From positions 43,101,835 through 43,165,834 of the forward strand of contig CP136066.1 in assembly GCA_032622095.1 (NCBI GenBank): a DNA stretch of 64,000 nucleotides, given 5' to 3'. The notes under the pieces are model-generated. The model searched no databases. It was not told where the DNA came from and saw only the letters and a program-made list of their open reading frames with translations. The translations under genes and the position numbers were made by a program. This DNA is from Siphonodentalium dalli. Taxonomy: Eukaryota; Mollusca; Scaphopoda; Gadilida; Siphonodentaliidae. Below are positions 11,227-23,100 of the stretch, in pieces; the first letter of the stretch is position 1; every line of letters begins with the position of its first letter.

Positions 11227-11780
11227 ACTAGCCGATGAGCCCGACGTTGTCCGGGCTATTCAAAAACCAAATTTCAAGCCAGCCCGACGTTGTCCGGGCT
11301 ATTCAAAAACCAAATTTCAAGTCGATAGCTCCACCCGTTTTCGAGATCTGGTCTGCGCATGCGCGAAGCTGGCGTCGCACGGGCTCGGCGACCCGATAAA
11401 ATTCGTATCCGGGGCAAGATACATTCACATACCAAATTTCAAGTCGATAGCTCCACCCGTTTCCGAGATCTGGTCTGCGCATGCGCCAAGCTGGCGTCGC
11501 ACGGGCTCGGCGACCCGATAAAATTCGTATCCGGGGCAAGACACATTCACATACCAAAATTCAAGTCGATAGCTCCACCCGTTGCCGAGATCTCGTCTGC
11601 GCATGCGCGAAGCGGGCGCGCACGGGCTCGCCAATACGACAACGTTCACCGCCTGGTCAAACTACACACACGTACCAAGTTTCGTCCCGATCGGTCGAGA
11701 ATCGTAGATTTGTATTAATGACAGACAGACAGACAGACAAACAAACAAACAAACAGAGGTCTTCAAAATATATATGAGAT
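11227..11780 (+). mobile_element. SINE-like element 3 with 122-bp internal units
   Basis: It starts immediately after the terminus of element 2 with 'tagccgatgagcccgacgtt'. A short part of the head is duplicated at 11278-11310. It then has 122-bp units, a (GACA/AACA) run and the same terminus 'cttcaaaatatatatgagat'. The same family occurs in reverse at 33531-33653 and 34184-34673. Confidence 0.8.
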
Positions 11781-12776
11781 AAAATACAAGACAGATAACT
11801 CTATATATCCCGTCTACGCTCACGTTTTCCGAAGTCCAGCACTATGAAATTTCACTATTGTTAACCGGCTATTGACTCGTGGAAATGTTGGGCCTGCAAA
11901 ACGCGTTATTTTTCAAACTAGCTGGCGACTTTGTGAATTTTGATAGGCGTAACACAGCTTATTGGATAAGCATAGAAAGGCAGTGTAATTCATCGAAATT
12001 AATGACAAGTGGTGCAAATTTCAACTTAATGCATAGTTTGTTGTGTTTATCTTTGTATACTTTCACAAAATTGGCAGTTTGAACCATGTTCCATGGCAAA
12101 TATTAGCCATAGTTTTACCCGTATAGGACGATTAAATGGGGAGAGAACCGACTCGATCAGAAGAGAACCCAAACAATTATCAAATTTCGCGGTGTTTGTC
12201 GTTGTTATGACTCGCACAATGAAAGTTTCGTTATTAACACGCTCATTGGTGCCACAGATTGTGATGGGATTGAAAATAACTAATCGAATTATCACCTAGA
12301 TGCCTCAAAGTTGCGTTTTAACTGTCAAAAAGTCGTGAAAATGTATAATTTCGATCATCAGGAACCGTCACAAATCAGTCAAGAACCATCACAAACCGGC
12401 GATAGAACGATTTCCGATGTAACAGTTCCTACACAGTGGCCTGTGGTATATGCTGTATTTGCAAGAACGCTCTATCTAGCGAAAAACGCGTCTTCTGTTT
12501 TGAAACCTAAGTCATTCCGTCAAATTACGTCATCTGGACACTTCGCATTTCTTGAGAGCCTGATCAATACGCTCGCGAATGTTACAGCTGAGAAAATCAC
12601 ACAACGTTCAACCATTGGTCAAGAAATGAAACAAAAATAGGAAATAATTGTTTTTACTTTCATTCTCATTAATCCTCCTAATGTTTCCGACACAAAAGTG
12701 TGGTCTTCGTTTTCAATGAAACGAAGCGTCAGGAGAAATCCCACGACAGACAGTGGTTCATCGGAGATCTATCAAT
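11781..12776. repeat. Dispersed repeat relic including a 109-codon frame
   Basis: A frame at 12311-12640 has plausible composition, but its parts recur elsewhere: about 12350-12445 in reverse at 7070-7168, and about 12520-12650 again at about 21885-22025 with frame-breaking changes. I treat it as a multi-copy repeat, possibly a decayed transposon ORF, rather than a host gene. 11781-12300 shows nothing recognisable. Confidence 0.45.
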
Positions 12777-13444
12777 GGCTGCGGACACGCGTATCACATG
12801 CAGTAGCGATGGCATAGTAGGTGTGACAATTTATTATGGTGGAGTTTGTGACAATTGGTCGTCATAATTAACATGCCATAGCAAGCCATGTCTCCCTCTG
12901 CAAATTCGCACAATGACTCTAAAAGCTCTACCAGCGACGGTCGATATCTCTACCGGAATGTCTTGTCGCTGTTGATCTTTACTCAGCACGTAGTGTTATA
13001 TTTTACATGCTAACACACAAGTCCACTTGATAACTTAATGAATAACCCATTTCTGTCAACAGGCATGATTGTTCTTAATAATGAAATTAATATAAGTAGA
13101 TAAACATGCATGCATTGAGATCATATAAAAAACGTACCACATGCATGATATGTGAGTCAATGAGGAATTGCTACCAGGCCACGGGCAAACACAATTCTGG
13201 ACGATCTATTGTGCAATTATATAATATCGTAGCGAATACAATTTAGCAAAACGTAATGAGTAGATATCAACTTTGGTGAAATGCAATGGGTTAATTGGTC
13301 CAGTCGACTCATTGTGCGGAAACTCAGCAGGCAACATGACTGGCTATGGCATGTTAATTATGACGACCAATGGTCACAAACTCCACCATAATAAATTGTC
13401 ACACCTACTATGCCATCGCTAGTGTGATACGTTTGTCCGCAGCC
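12777..13444. mobile_element. Foldback MITE with about 115-bp inverted arms
   Basis: 'ggctgcggacacgcgtatca' on the left is answered by 'tgatacgtttgtccgcagcc' on the right. The arms continue as matching complements through 'gtgacaatttattatggtgg' to 'catgccatag'. The roughly 430-bp spacer has no coding features. Confidence 0.8.
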
Positions 13445-13524
13445 AATATCAGAAACTTCTTCGTGTGTTCATCTGGGAATTCCACATAACAAGTGCCAGG
13501 TCCGATTTTTGTATCAACCCATAT

Positions 13525-13747
13525 ACCCTGTGCCAATGCATTCTCTTATATATGCGAGTCGACCATAGGTCGCCTCGCATATATAAGAGAATGCATTGGC
13601 TTAACACATTAAACATTATAAAATTGTTTTTTTAGGCCAATGCATTCTCTTATATATGCGAGGCGACCTAAGGCCAATGCATTCTCTTATATATGCGAGG
13701 CGACCTATGGTCGACTCGCATATATAAGAGAATGCATTGGCACAGGG
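13525..13747. mobile_element. Hairpin-cassette MITE relic with one cassette half duplicated
   Basis: CCCTGTGCC at the left and GGCACAGGG at the right enclose GCCAATGCATTCTC cassettes. An extra half-cassette ends in 'gaggcgaccta' at about 13637-13671, before the complete right hairpin. The right flank 'cataacc' matches the piggyBac-type MITE at 3913-4304, so this is probably an internal fragment of that family. Confidence 0.75.
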
Positions 13748-14771
13748 CATAACCCAGTCTGGAGTAAACTACATACCCACATATAAAAAATAGTGGGTCT
13801 GACGACCTTTCGTTCAGTTTTCATTTCCCAAACCCGGGATTCCTTGTAATTACCGCCAATCAAAACTTAGCTCCAAGAAATGTGTGCCCCAATAAAAAAC
13901 TAGTAACATGTCACGTGCTTTCGGTGTGGAAATTCCGAAGGTGTGGCTAAATGTTGTTAAAATAGTATCCATGACGTCATGTTATACCGGAAGAGAAATT
14001 CACAAATCGACAAATAAAGTAGATTGTTGACGAGCGGTCGAAAGTTTAAAATCAAGAATCACCGGAATTTGGATTGCAGGCAACTGTAATTAGGGTACAA
14101 CTGGCCAATCGTTGGAGCTAATAATACGGCTGTGTAAGGTCGGGAGGGTTTCGGTGGGGTTGGTGGTAGAATTGTGTTGCTCTTCGCTCGTTTTGGCTGC
14201 GGTGGTACTACTGCCGGTACTGGGGAACTGATAGATCGTTTTGTTATGTCATTTAACTTTTTTTTAGTTCTAGAGTTGTTTTAGCAAATAGTCCCGACAT
14301 TCATGTGTTTTTTATTCGTGGCCGTTGATTTGTGTTATTTTTTGACAACATGGTCGACAAATCGCCTGGCCAATCTAAAAAATAATTCGTTCTGAGTCCA
14401 AGAGATCCACATAAATTGAATTTTTTTTATAATTTCAAGAAGATCTGTGTTAGTTATTGTACATATTATTTTGGATCCCGGAAGTTAGCTGTTTCCCTTT
14501 ATTGTCAGTAAAACAACCGCCGAACGAAAAGTCACAAACCCTGCAACTATTAATTCCGATTCTAAGAATCGGCTTCACAGGGTTGAAGCGGCCATGACGG
14601 CACTGGCACGTGACCATGTTTACGCCTGTCAATCACAACTAATTTCAGATTTATATTTAGTGCCGTGTGACGTAATTTGGGGGAAGCCCACTACCGTTCA
14701 GAAATGAAAAGTTGATGGGAATGCAATAGACTCAGTATCAGTATGAATCTGAGTGTATGTTTACATAGACT
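13748..14771. other. No recognised feature
   Basis: No supported coding segment or repeat match. Confidence 0.4.
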
Positions 14772-14917
14772 GGGCATAACCGTAACTATCACAATGTGGT
14801 CAATGAGCCGGTTCCAATGATATCCATATTTGTATGGTTCTATTGAGACAGACCGAAGATATTTTAGGCTGTTGAAGCTTTATTTGGCCGGTTTTGGCCG
14901 GTTTGTTGGGTAAAGGG
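14772..14917. mobile_element. Left-truncated piggyBac-type MITE
   Basis: Nearly identical to the right part of the element at 3913-4304, from 'gggcataac(c)gtaactatc' through 'tgttgggtaaaggg', and still followed by TTAA (14918-14921). The left end and hairpin cassettes are gone. Confidence 0.85.
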
Positions 14918-14921
14918 TTAA

Positions 14922-16089
14922 GATATTATAAAAAGCATAATATTAAATGGGTAAAACATGTAACAAAATATCACATAGACACATACTGATGTCATTACGT
15001 AGATTTCATTACTTATACTATTAGTACATGCATTGAAGAAATATGCTGCACTTGAACGTAACGGGAGAGCGATGTTTACTCTACCGTGGTTGAGACTCGA
15101 ATGGAACAACGCGCGAATTTCCTTACCTGTGATTGGCCAAGAGTTAATTAGCCTACGACGTTTGATCGATTGGGCGCTACATAGGCAGAATATAGAGTAA
15201 GCGGATAAGTTATTGGGCGAATATAAGAATATAGCATAATTGAGAACAGAAATGCAAGTGGGGACGAGAAGTGTAAAGACGGAACAGCGCAGAATGGAAT
15301 GGAACCAAGTACGCGAAATGAAATGATTACGACGCGGCTATAAGATTTATATTAGTTAGTTAGGTTATATAACTGAGTTAGTATACATGCTACAAAAATA
15401 AAGGCATATACTGTTTTTGGGTATAAAATAGCACTGTCACATAGGTATTCGAGTACTACACAAGTCTCGTTTTACAAAATTAGAAAATTACAGAGGAACG
15501 TTGGCATTACAAAGCTAGCCTTCTATAGTATTGGCCCCTGAAGTATGCGTAATTCTTGTATTCTTAAATAGTACAGGCGATCGATCTAGCCGAGAAATGG
15601 GATCACCTTTGATCGGCCCGGAGTAGTAACAAAAAATGCCTCTTGGTATACTAGACAGCTGAATTTTTTTTAGGAAAATCTAATTGGCACATATTTTATA
15701 AATTTGTGTTTCCATGGCAACGGTGACTAACGATCGGGCATTTGGAAATTTTACATTAAATTGTACGTATCGTGGATAATTTAATAACTAACTAAAAGTT
15801 TACATTGGTTTATGGAAACACGTATGTAGTGGCGGACATTTGCGCTTATCAATAGTGACCTTGACATATCAAGGTCATGTATAAAGGTCAAGGTTATTGT
15901 TAAAAACATGTCTTCTTGATGTTTATAGATTTACAGAATATCATGATTTATCGCATCTACCCACCGCGATTGCCATATGAGTTTTCAATAATAAATTGAC
16001 ACTGTTTTTGATATGTATAAGTCTCGTTTATATGTCCTTGAACTATATTTGCAAGTGATTTATATGAGCGGCTAATCGGAAAAATAATA
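14922..16089. other. No recognised gene
   Basis: A small TCAAGGTCA-rich palindromic patch occurs at about 15856-15897 ('gaccttgacatatcaaggtc'). Nothing else supported. Confidence 0.4.
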
Positions 16090-16370
16090 CGTCCTATAAA
16101 AGTTTTTATTATCAAATCAATATGCGTTTACTAAATAACCAATAAGTAAATTCCATCTTAATAGAAGTCACATGAAATTTAAAAGATGTCGAATAACACT
16201 CGGTAAGTCAATTCCAACTTAACAAAAGTCATTTAAAATTAATAGACGTAAAATAAAATTAATAAAGGTCGGATTACAGCCAATAAGTTAGTTCCAACTT
16301 AGCAGAAGTCATTTCAAAAGCAATATCCGTCTTTTCTAAATTAATAGACGTTCGTGACACCTCTGCCAAT
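16090..16370. repeat. Degenerate tandem repeat, roughly 60-80 bp unit
   Basis: 'aagt(a/c)aattcca(t/a)cttaa' type blocks occur near 16143, 16204 and 16286, each followed by 'agaagtca' or a variant. The final 'aaattaatagacgt' recurs at about 19324, just outside the element that follows. Confidence 0.55.
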
Positions 16371-16479
16371 ATTAATCAACGGGGAAGAACTCTATCGGAC
16401 ATTATTTTTAAATAGAGAAAAATTGTTTGATAAAGACCGGCCCCCAGATGACATATTCACCTCACTATTGGCAATAGAG

Positions 16480-17110
16480 TCACTCATTGTATATATATTT
16501 GCCACGTCAATAGTCATATAGCCACTCGGTATATGCATGTACATCCACACATGACAATCCACACACTCGTCAATGACCATTCAGCATACATCATGTACAC
16601 ATATACACATTATGACTACTGCCATTCCATGTACATGTACACATATATGCATTACACATAGCTGCACATCTATTTATCCATTCAACCCACCAATGATCAT
16701 ACAGATAACACATGTATACATATACACCTATCTATGACAATACAGCCACACAAGGTACATCGGTACATCTCACCCATGAACATACAGTCACTCCATATAT
16801 ACATAAACACACATATGACCATGTAGGTACTCTCATTATTTACATACATGTAAACCACAGCAATGCACATTGAGCCATATTGTGTACACATGTACTGGGT
16901 AATCATAACCATACAACCATACAGTCACTCCCTGTATATATATTCACTTCACATATGACCGTACTCTCACTCCTTGCATACATATACATCTCACCATAGC
17001 CACCCCATTCATGAACATATAGCTAATCATGTACACCTATTCACATCATTCATGACCATAAAATAACTCACTTTATACATATTCACCTCACCTATGTCAA
17101 CGACCACACG
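16480..17110. repeat. Degenerate minisatellite (catacagtcactc / tatacatata)
   Basis: Loose repeats of about 50 bp alternate 'atgaccatacagtcactc'-like and 'gtatacatatacac'-like segments. The same family occurs at 23100-23614 (both orientations) and 23996-24180. Frames across it on both strands are spurious. Confidence 0.7.
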
Positions 17111-17830
17111 GTAACTCCCTGGTTGCCACATTGACCTCCAGCCTGTATCATGTTGATCAATGTTTATCCTAATAGGCCAGAATAGCCACAAATTATGATT
17201 CATTTCAGTTCCATTTCAAAGTTCTGCCCATTTATTAAAAAATATATAGCCAGTATCCAAAAACACTAATAAGGTAACTTTAAAATTAATTTGTCATACC
17301 CCATAAGGACATGGGACAACCAGAATAGAACATTTAGTTGTCAGTTGATTAGCTAATATGTACAATAACCAAGTGAGTCACAATTTGCTACATTTTCGGA
17401 AACGCAGAGAATAATGTTCGGGATATATGAAAAATATGGTTGCCATTTTGAGTAATTTAGTTTATAAACACATTAGTGTGACACATTTAAGGTAGATCAA
17501 AACAATAAACATCTTTCATACCAAACATAGTTACATTTTACTTGAAATTTGTTGTGCCGTTATTTATGTCAAGTTTGTGAGAGAAAAATCCAATATTCTG
17601 GTAATGTCAGTGGTGACAATGGTAAAAATTAACTAAGGTGCACCAGACATGTTAGTGTTCAATGTATAGAAGGCAGAATAGCCAACTTTATACATCAACC
17701 ACAACTTGTAAGCGATTGTGGGAGACGCTGGGTCAATATCTACCATTTCCACATTTTGGCAGCCAAATAGATAGAAGAATGCAGTTGTTGGGTCCATTCC
17801 TTCACAGGTAATAATTACTTTTCATCGTTG
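17110..17830. repeat. Diverged dispersed segment, copy 1
   Basis: Alignable over some 700 bp with about 24190-24930, e.g. 'tcaaagttctgcccattt', 'cacaatttgctacattttcg' and 'acaacttgtaagcgattg'. On the minus strand both copies keep a similar translation containing YKLWLMYK and FYTLNTNMS (copy 1 then meets a stop). It may be either a non-coding repeat or a decayed exon. Confidence 0.6.
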
Positions 17831-17909
17831 TTCCAAAAAGGAAAAAAACACTACTGGAAATTGCTGGAAAGATCATCAAGATATATGGAAGTCATGGCTT
17901 ATTTAGGAA

Positions 17910-18322
17910 TGAATTGCCATTTTGGTTTTGGACAGTGACACGCTTAATACAATCAAGGAGACTGAAGGAGTTAACATGTGCGTTATACATGTATGGTCCA
18001 CATTCGAGAAAAGTGAATTAAGCTAGGTGGGTAAAGTTCCAGAAGAAGTTCGAGAATCAGCAAAAGGTAGTTGATCTTTCTGCACTTCTACCATGTGATG
18101 AATCTTTAATTCTACACTGAAAACTAGCCAACATGATAGCAAAACAGTGGATACTTGCAACCGTTGTCAAATCAACCACTCCCGGTGTAGCACTTCATGG
18201 GTGGACGGGCGATAGGCAGCCTGAGTTGTTTGAACCATTCTTCCCGTAAGATGTTGCACAGAAATTCTATTGACTGATACCATCACATTTGATGAAATTG
18301 ACAATGAACATGAGATTGCATA
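17910..18322 (+). pseudogene. Decayed transposon-associated ORF (LP-C-ESL-LH / HGW type)
   Basis: One + frame reads RLIQSRRLKELTCALY, then ARWVKFQKKFENQQKVV, LSALLPCDESLILH and VALHGWTGDRQPELFEPF. It is broken by in-frame stops after VN, LH, FP and FY. A shift near 18275 then gives DTITFDEIDNEHEIA and a TAA ending at about 18322. The spacing LPP..ESL..H..RAN....W....HGW is one I recall from multi-copy hypothetical proteins in marine invertebrate genomes, so this is probably a relic of such a family; that match is from memory only. The function is unknown. Start and 5' exons are not identifiable. Confidence 0.55.
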
Positions 18323-19305
18323 ATTCGTGGGCAGATCTATTGCAATTTATGATATGAATTCTATCCACTTAAGTATGAACGACCTTTCGAGTTTAGTATA
18401 GCATAAAATTGAGAGCATTGAGAACACTATCTTGTTGTAGGGTTAAGTTTTACTTTATTTTTTAATTCTGGTCTGGTACATGATTATAGCATTTCATGTC
18501 TGATATTGGGGAAGAATTCATGCTTATTGTGGTGCATGTTGTGCAGCTGTATCCATAAAACTGACAGTCATGGGAACTTATCAGAAATTTTTCACTTAAA
18601 AATAATCAAAACTTTAGCTAATTTACCCCCAAAAAATCAAAAATTTAAACAAAAATAGACTCTACCATAACATAAACCTCCTCAGATACATGCTAATTCC
18701 ATGATATATGATAAGACTCTGAATTGGTTGACAAAACGGAACGAAAACGGGCTATTCTGACTTGACTTGTATTTTCAGATAGAAAATCAGTTTTAGGGGG
18801 GGGGGGGGTGGGTTAAGTTTTTGGAAATATCTCGGCTTTTTTATATCATTGCTTGTGATGTTGATATTATTAAATCAGGTATATAATGCTGAAAATTTTG
18901 GTGCACCACTGAGAGCTTTATACCGAAAAATGAAAAATTTATAGGAAATCTTCTGGAAAACTTTTTTGAAAAAGCACTGCAATTTATGCATTTTTTTGAC
19001 ATTTTCCACAACATTTGTTGGATAATATAACTTATTGCACATCATAAATGTTAAGCAACCCAGATAAAATAAATATCTGATATTTAAGTATATTTTATTC
19101 AACATTTGTCTTATTTTATTGGTTTTCCTGATTATACTGAAATTTGCAGGTCAAAAACACCAAAAAGGTCAAAAAAATATATTTTCCACATGTTCCGCCC
19201 TGGATACCTCAGTGTTTTGGATCCCCCATGGGACCAGAATAATTGGAGATAGCGTCAACATTTCTACCCTTTCGTGTGACACTACCCTCATCTGAGGGCC
19301 GGTCT

Positions 19306-20040
19306 AATATGGTTTGTGCGCAAAATTAATAGACGTCGCTAGATGACGTTTAATCTAATGTCGTTGGGGTGACACCTTTTGAATTATTTATGTTGTACAA
19401 CGCAAAGAATATGTGCCGAACTATCAATGTGGAAACCACCCTGATTTCTTTCAAATATTTTCATTGTAATTTAATTGAATATTTGTCGCTACATGACAAC
19501 GAGCTTAAAATACTTCACCGAGTAGTCAGGATTTGCGTAATCGAGTCAACCGCTCACATGTGATTGCTGTGGATGCCGTTGACAGGAAGTTGTTCCAGCA
19601 CTATTCTGAGTGAACCACAAGCACCAAGCTTACATTATTATGGGATTAAAGTAGACTCACATTTGACAAAATTATTGCACTATTAGTTCCCAGTGGTTTC
19701 AACAATGCAACTTGTGGTCCACTACTGGTATATATAGTGCGTCTGGTTCAAACACAAAAGCAACAGCCGTGGTGCACGATACATGCGAAATGCCTACAAA
19801 AGAATGCAAGGCAAATTTGCGAGTGTATATGAACGTACCCTTAGCCATAACCAGTCATTACTGTTAAAGGTATTTTTCTTCCCACACCATCGTCAACAAA
19901 CTTTTCTGGGTCCATTGTGTAGATATATCACGTATAAGGGACTGGGTCCATGCAATACATTTAGACACATGCTCATGTCATACGACACTCGGCCTATGGC
20001 CAACCTACATCATAGTAATATGATTAAATATAAACTATAA
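19306..20040. other. No recognised feature
   Basis: Short frames at 19369-19563 and 19783-20040 have no recognisable motif; treated as chance. Confidence 0.35.
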
Positions 20041-21090
20041 ATGTTGTGACATGTTGAGAGCGATCGTCTTGTATCAAGTATATCAAACAAATTGAACGCG
20101 GTGATGGTGTTCAAATGTTTGTGTATTATGAAAGGGGATTGCTTTTAAGACTAACACATGTGCTATGGGTAGCGGAATATGAGACAATTTCTAAAGAAAT
20201 ATATATACAATTACCATTTTCCAATGACCCTGATCTTAGCAATTGACCTTGACCCTATATGTACTATGGCCTAGACTATTTAATGGACCATTAATGGCAC
20301 TATGAGTTCACATAATTTCTTCAAACACAAGGCTCATCGGGTTACCAACAGTGGGCTTTTTCAACTTTTCTCCAAATATTTGATGCTATTGCCATGGAAA
20401 CCAGATTTTATCCTGATACATGATCCCTCACCTGTGCACCCTCTCCAAAGCGTTTCCACTATAACTAAGCAACACATATGGTGAAGTGTCAAGCTTTAGT
20501 TGCTAGAGTCACAAAATCATCTTTATTTGGTATGATGGTCTGTAAGGGTAATGTATCGCGACCTATGTATTGCCACAAATACTATAAAAACTAGTACTTA
20601 AAATGTGATTATGTATCAACTAAATGCTGTCACAATCATGTTGACAGTTACTGTAGTATACAGATGCATTATATACCAAATTGAACACCGTGATTGCGCC
20701 CTACTATTTGAGCATAATGGTGGGGATTGCTTTTCTGACTAAGGCACTAGGGGTAGCATAATATGAGACAATTATAAAATATATAACAAAATATCACATT
20801 TTTTCCAATGACCTTGACTTTAGTAATATAACTTGATCCTATATGTCATAGTGGCCCAGTCTGTTATTGGCACTGTGAGTTAACATAATTTCTTCTTTAC
20901 ACAAGGCTCGTTGGCTCTCAACAGTGGCCTTTTTCAATTTTTCTCCAAATATTTAATGAAGTTGCCATGGAAACCGGATTTTATCCCGACACAGGACCCC
21001 CCCCCACCCGGGCACCCCCTCCAAAAAGTGTTCCCTATGAATAAGCAACATATCTTTAAAGTTTCATGCTTTAGTAACTAAAGTCACAGT
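20041..21090. repeat. Diverged tandem duplication, about 580-600 bp unit
   Basis: Copy 1 (about 20090-20515) and copy 2 (about 20690-21090) share 'tatgagacaatt', 'ttttccaatgaccttga'-like, 'ggcactatgagtt(c/a)acataatttctt', 'ttgccatggaaacc(a/g)gattttatcc' and 'ctttagt(t/a)(g/a)ctagagtcac'-like blocks in the same order. The divergence is substantial, so the event is old. The small frame in copy 1 is not preserved in copy 2. Confidence 0.65.
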
Positions 21091-21308
21091 TAAACCCCTA
21101 AGGGACTCCACTATATAACCTCTATGATGTCCTTGACAGTTTTGTACAAACTGGACATTTTCCATCAGAATCCACATGAAAAAATATTTATAAGAAAGCT
21201 GTTCGAGACCACTATTGCTCTTTGTGGAAATCATCCGTTGACAACAACAACCCATCACTGTCTACGTTTCGGCTAGTTCATTCCGATCACAGCACTCCCT
21301 GATCGATA

Positions 21309-21644
21309 TGAACACTACTTAGACAGTATCCCAACCGATCAGTTCAACTTCGGTATCTCGCTCTGCTAGTCAATAAGACTACTTACATCAACAATCTGAC
21401 ATATTGCGCATGTGGTAAGCAATATATCAACGAACTTCTCCATGCAATAAGGTACTGCTCTTCGGTTGTTATTCTGTCGCTACGAAATAACTCCTGGGAG
21501 ACAATTCTCAACCGCTATGGAGTCTCTGTGTTTATATTTATGCACGATTCCTTTAGCGACGAAGAACTTCAAGCAATGATTCTGGGAGGGGACGTTCCAA
21601 CACAGCCACAACATCTACTGGATAATATAAACACGCAATAATAG
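21309..21644 (+). pseudogene. Possible coding relic of unknown family
   Basis: An ATG-less frame of about 110 codons runs from a TGA to a TAA at about 21644. It has a protein-like composition, including LRYLALLVNKTTYINNLTYC, ETILNRYGVSVFIFMHDSFS and DEELQAMILGGDVPTQPQHL. Another frame just upstream also looks protein-like (YEHYLDSIPTDQFNFG), which would fit a frameshifted relic. I do not recognise the family, and open frames of this length also occur by chance in this window. Confidence 0.22.
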
Positions 21645-21869
21645 TTTTCTCTGCAACGTATCTTCTTGCCTCATGTTCCCTGATTAGAGGAGAACCAATG
21701 ACAATCAGCCGTGGTTGAATCCACACGCCATCTTATAATGTGGCATGCACATTCTGCATTCTAACTTTTACATATGCTGTCACATAAGTATATAGTATAC
21801 TTTTCCAAAGTTGTGATACTCATGTTCAAAATTGTAAATAATCTTCTCCAGAAATGGAGGTATTGAAAT

Positions 21870-22040
21870 AAATATCCCATCTAATTACGTAATCTGGACA
21901 CTTCGCATTCATTGAGAGCCTGATCAATACGGTCGCGATCGTTACAGCTGAAATAAATCACACAAAGTTAAACCATTGATCAAGAAATGAAACAAATATA
22001 GGAAATATTTAGAATTTACTTTCATTCTCATTAAGGAGGA
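21870..22040. repeat. Dispersed repeat fragment (copy of about 12520-12690)
   Basis: Shares 'ttacgt(c/a)atctggacacttcgcatt', 'gagagcctgatcaatacg' and 'caagaaatgaaacaaa(a/t)atagg' with 12520-12650, but has indels that break the frame there. 21091-21308 and 22041-22328 show nothing recognised. Confidence 0.8.
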
Positions 22041-22328
22041 GGTCAAGTGAATAATTTTTAATGGGGATTTCGATGCAAATCTCCCCAGCAAAAGTTACAG
22101 AGTTACATATACTTCTGAGTGTGACTTGATGCGGTATTGGAAACAGCTATTTATCTGGCGGGTACACTTGGTAAATAATAAAATTTTGCAATCAATATAT
22201 TTTTTATAATTATTTTCTTGAATTACATCACTTGACCTACATTTGAAAAATCAATATAAAATTCAAAAATAAATACACCAACATTATAATGGAACAAGTT
22301 TCTACTACCACAATAAGTCACACTCAAA

Positions 22329-22768
22329 CGTCGTAAGTCGGGATTTTTTTTACCCTGTGCCAATGCATTCTCTTATATAATCGAGTCGACCATAGGTCGC
22401 CTCGCATATATAAGAGAATGCATTGGCCTAACAATTTTTTACAATTTTAATAATTTTTTCTTGTATTCTTTAACAATTTTATAATTTCACCCATACAGAG
22501 CCCCAGACAAACATGAGCAGACGACACTCTTCTATATGCTTCTATATATGTGTGGGGCTCCCTGCAGGGTAATGGAAGTTTTTTATTTTATGTCCTAAAA
22601 ATTGTAAGAAACATTTATTTAAAAAAAATGATAAAAAATTGTTAGGCCAATGCATTCTCTTATATATGCGAGGCGACCTATGGTCGACTCGCATATATAA
22701 GAGAATGCATTGGCACAGGGTAAAAAAATCCCGACTTACGACTGGATTTGATATGGCGGGTCACATAT
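22329..22768. mobile_element. Palindromic MITE, third copy, left end shortened
   Basis: Same family as 2183-2652. Both hairpin cassettes and the core block are present in the 1174 orientation, and the right terminal repeat is intact (ending GGGTCACATAT). The left terminus starts only at 'cgtcgtaagtcggg'. Confidence 0.88.
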
Positions 22769-23100
22769 GTGCAACTCTGTAACCTTTGCTCTGCAGATTT
22801 GCGAGGAAATCCCCATTCAAAATTTGTCACCTGACCTCCCCCTTAATCCTCCAGTGACGAAAATTCACATGTTGAAAACTTTGTTTCTAAAGCACAAAAT
22901 GTATTATTATCAGTCTATCTCTTCTTATAACAAGTTTTATATAGTTTCCTGGGTATAAAATAATAAATATGAATCGAAGCCCCGTCATGAAACACTTCTA
23001 TGTTAAAGCCACGTGGTGGCTTGCGCCCTAAACTACACCTAATAATATTCGCTTTTGAAATGTTCTCGGTATCGAAATAGGCTATAGTCTAGGGTGGGCT
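22769..23100. other. No recognised feature
   Basis: No supported gene or repeat. Confidence 0.4.

Larger units (their letters stand above)
16434..19305. mobile_element. Candidate DNA element with AGACCGGCCC termini (about 2.9 kb)
   Basis: 'agaccggcccccagatga' at 16434 and 'tcatctgagggccggtct' ending at 19305 are inverted matches with one base gap. 'aaattaatagacgt' lies just outside on both sides, near 16340 and 19324. Inside are a degenerate minisatellite (16480-17110), a segment homologous to about 24190-24930, and a decayed ORF at about 17910-18322. The boundaries rest on short inverted repeats, so the unity of the element is an inference. Confidence 0.5.

Noticed and set aside
10668-11777. 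Overlapping frames of 70-142 codons on both strands
   Set aside because: They translate the 122-bp repeat units (unit length is not a multiple of three, so all frames appear) and conflict with each other.
12311-12640. 109-codon ORF as a host gene
   Set aside because: Parts recur at 7070-7168 and 21885-22025 with frame-breaking changes and no domain is recognised.
16392-16912. Tyr/Met/Cys-rich minus-strand frames
   Set aside because: Translations of the catacagtcactc/tatacatata minisatellite.
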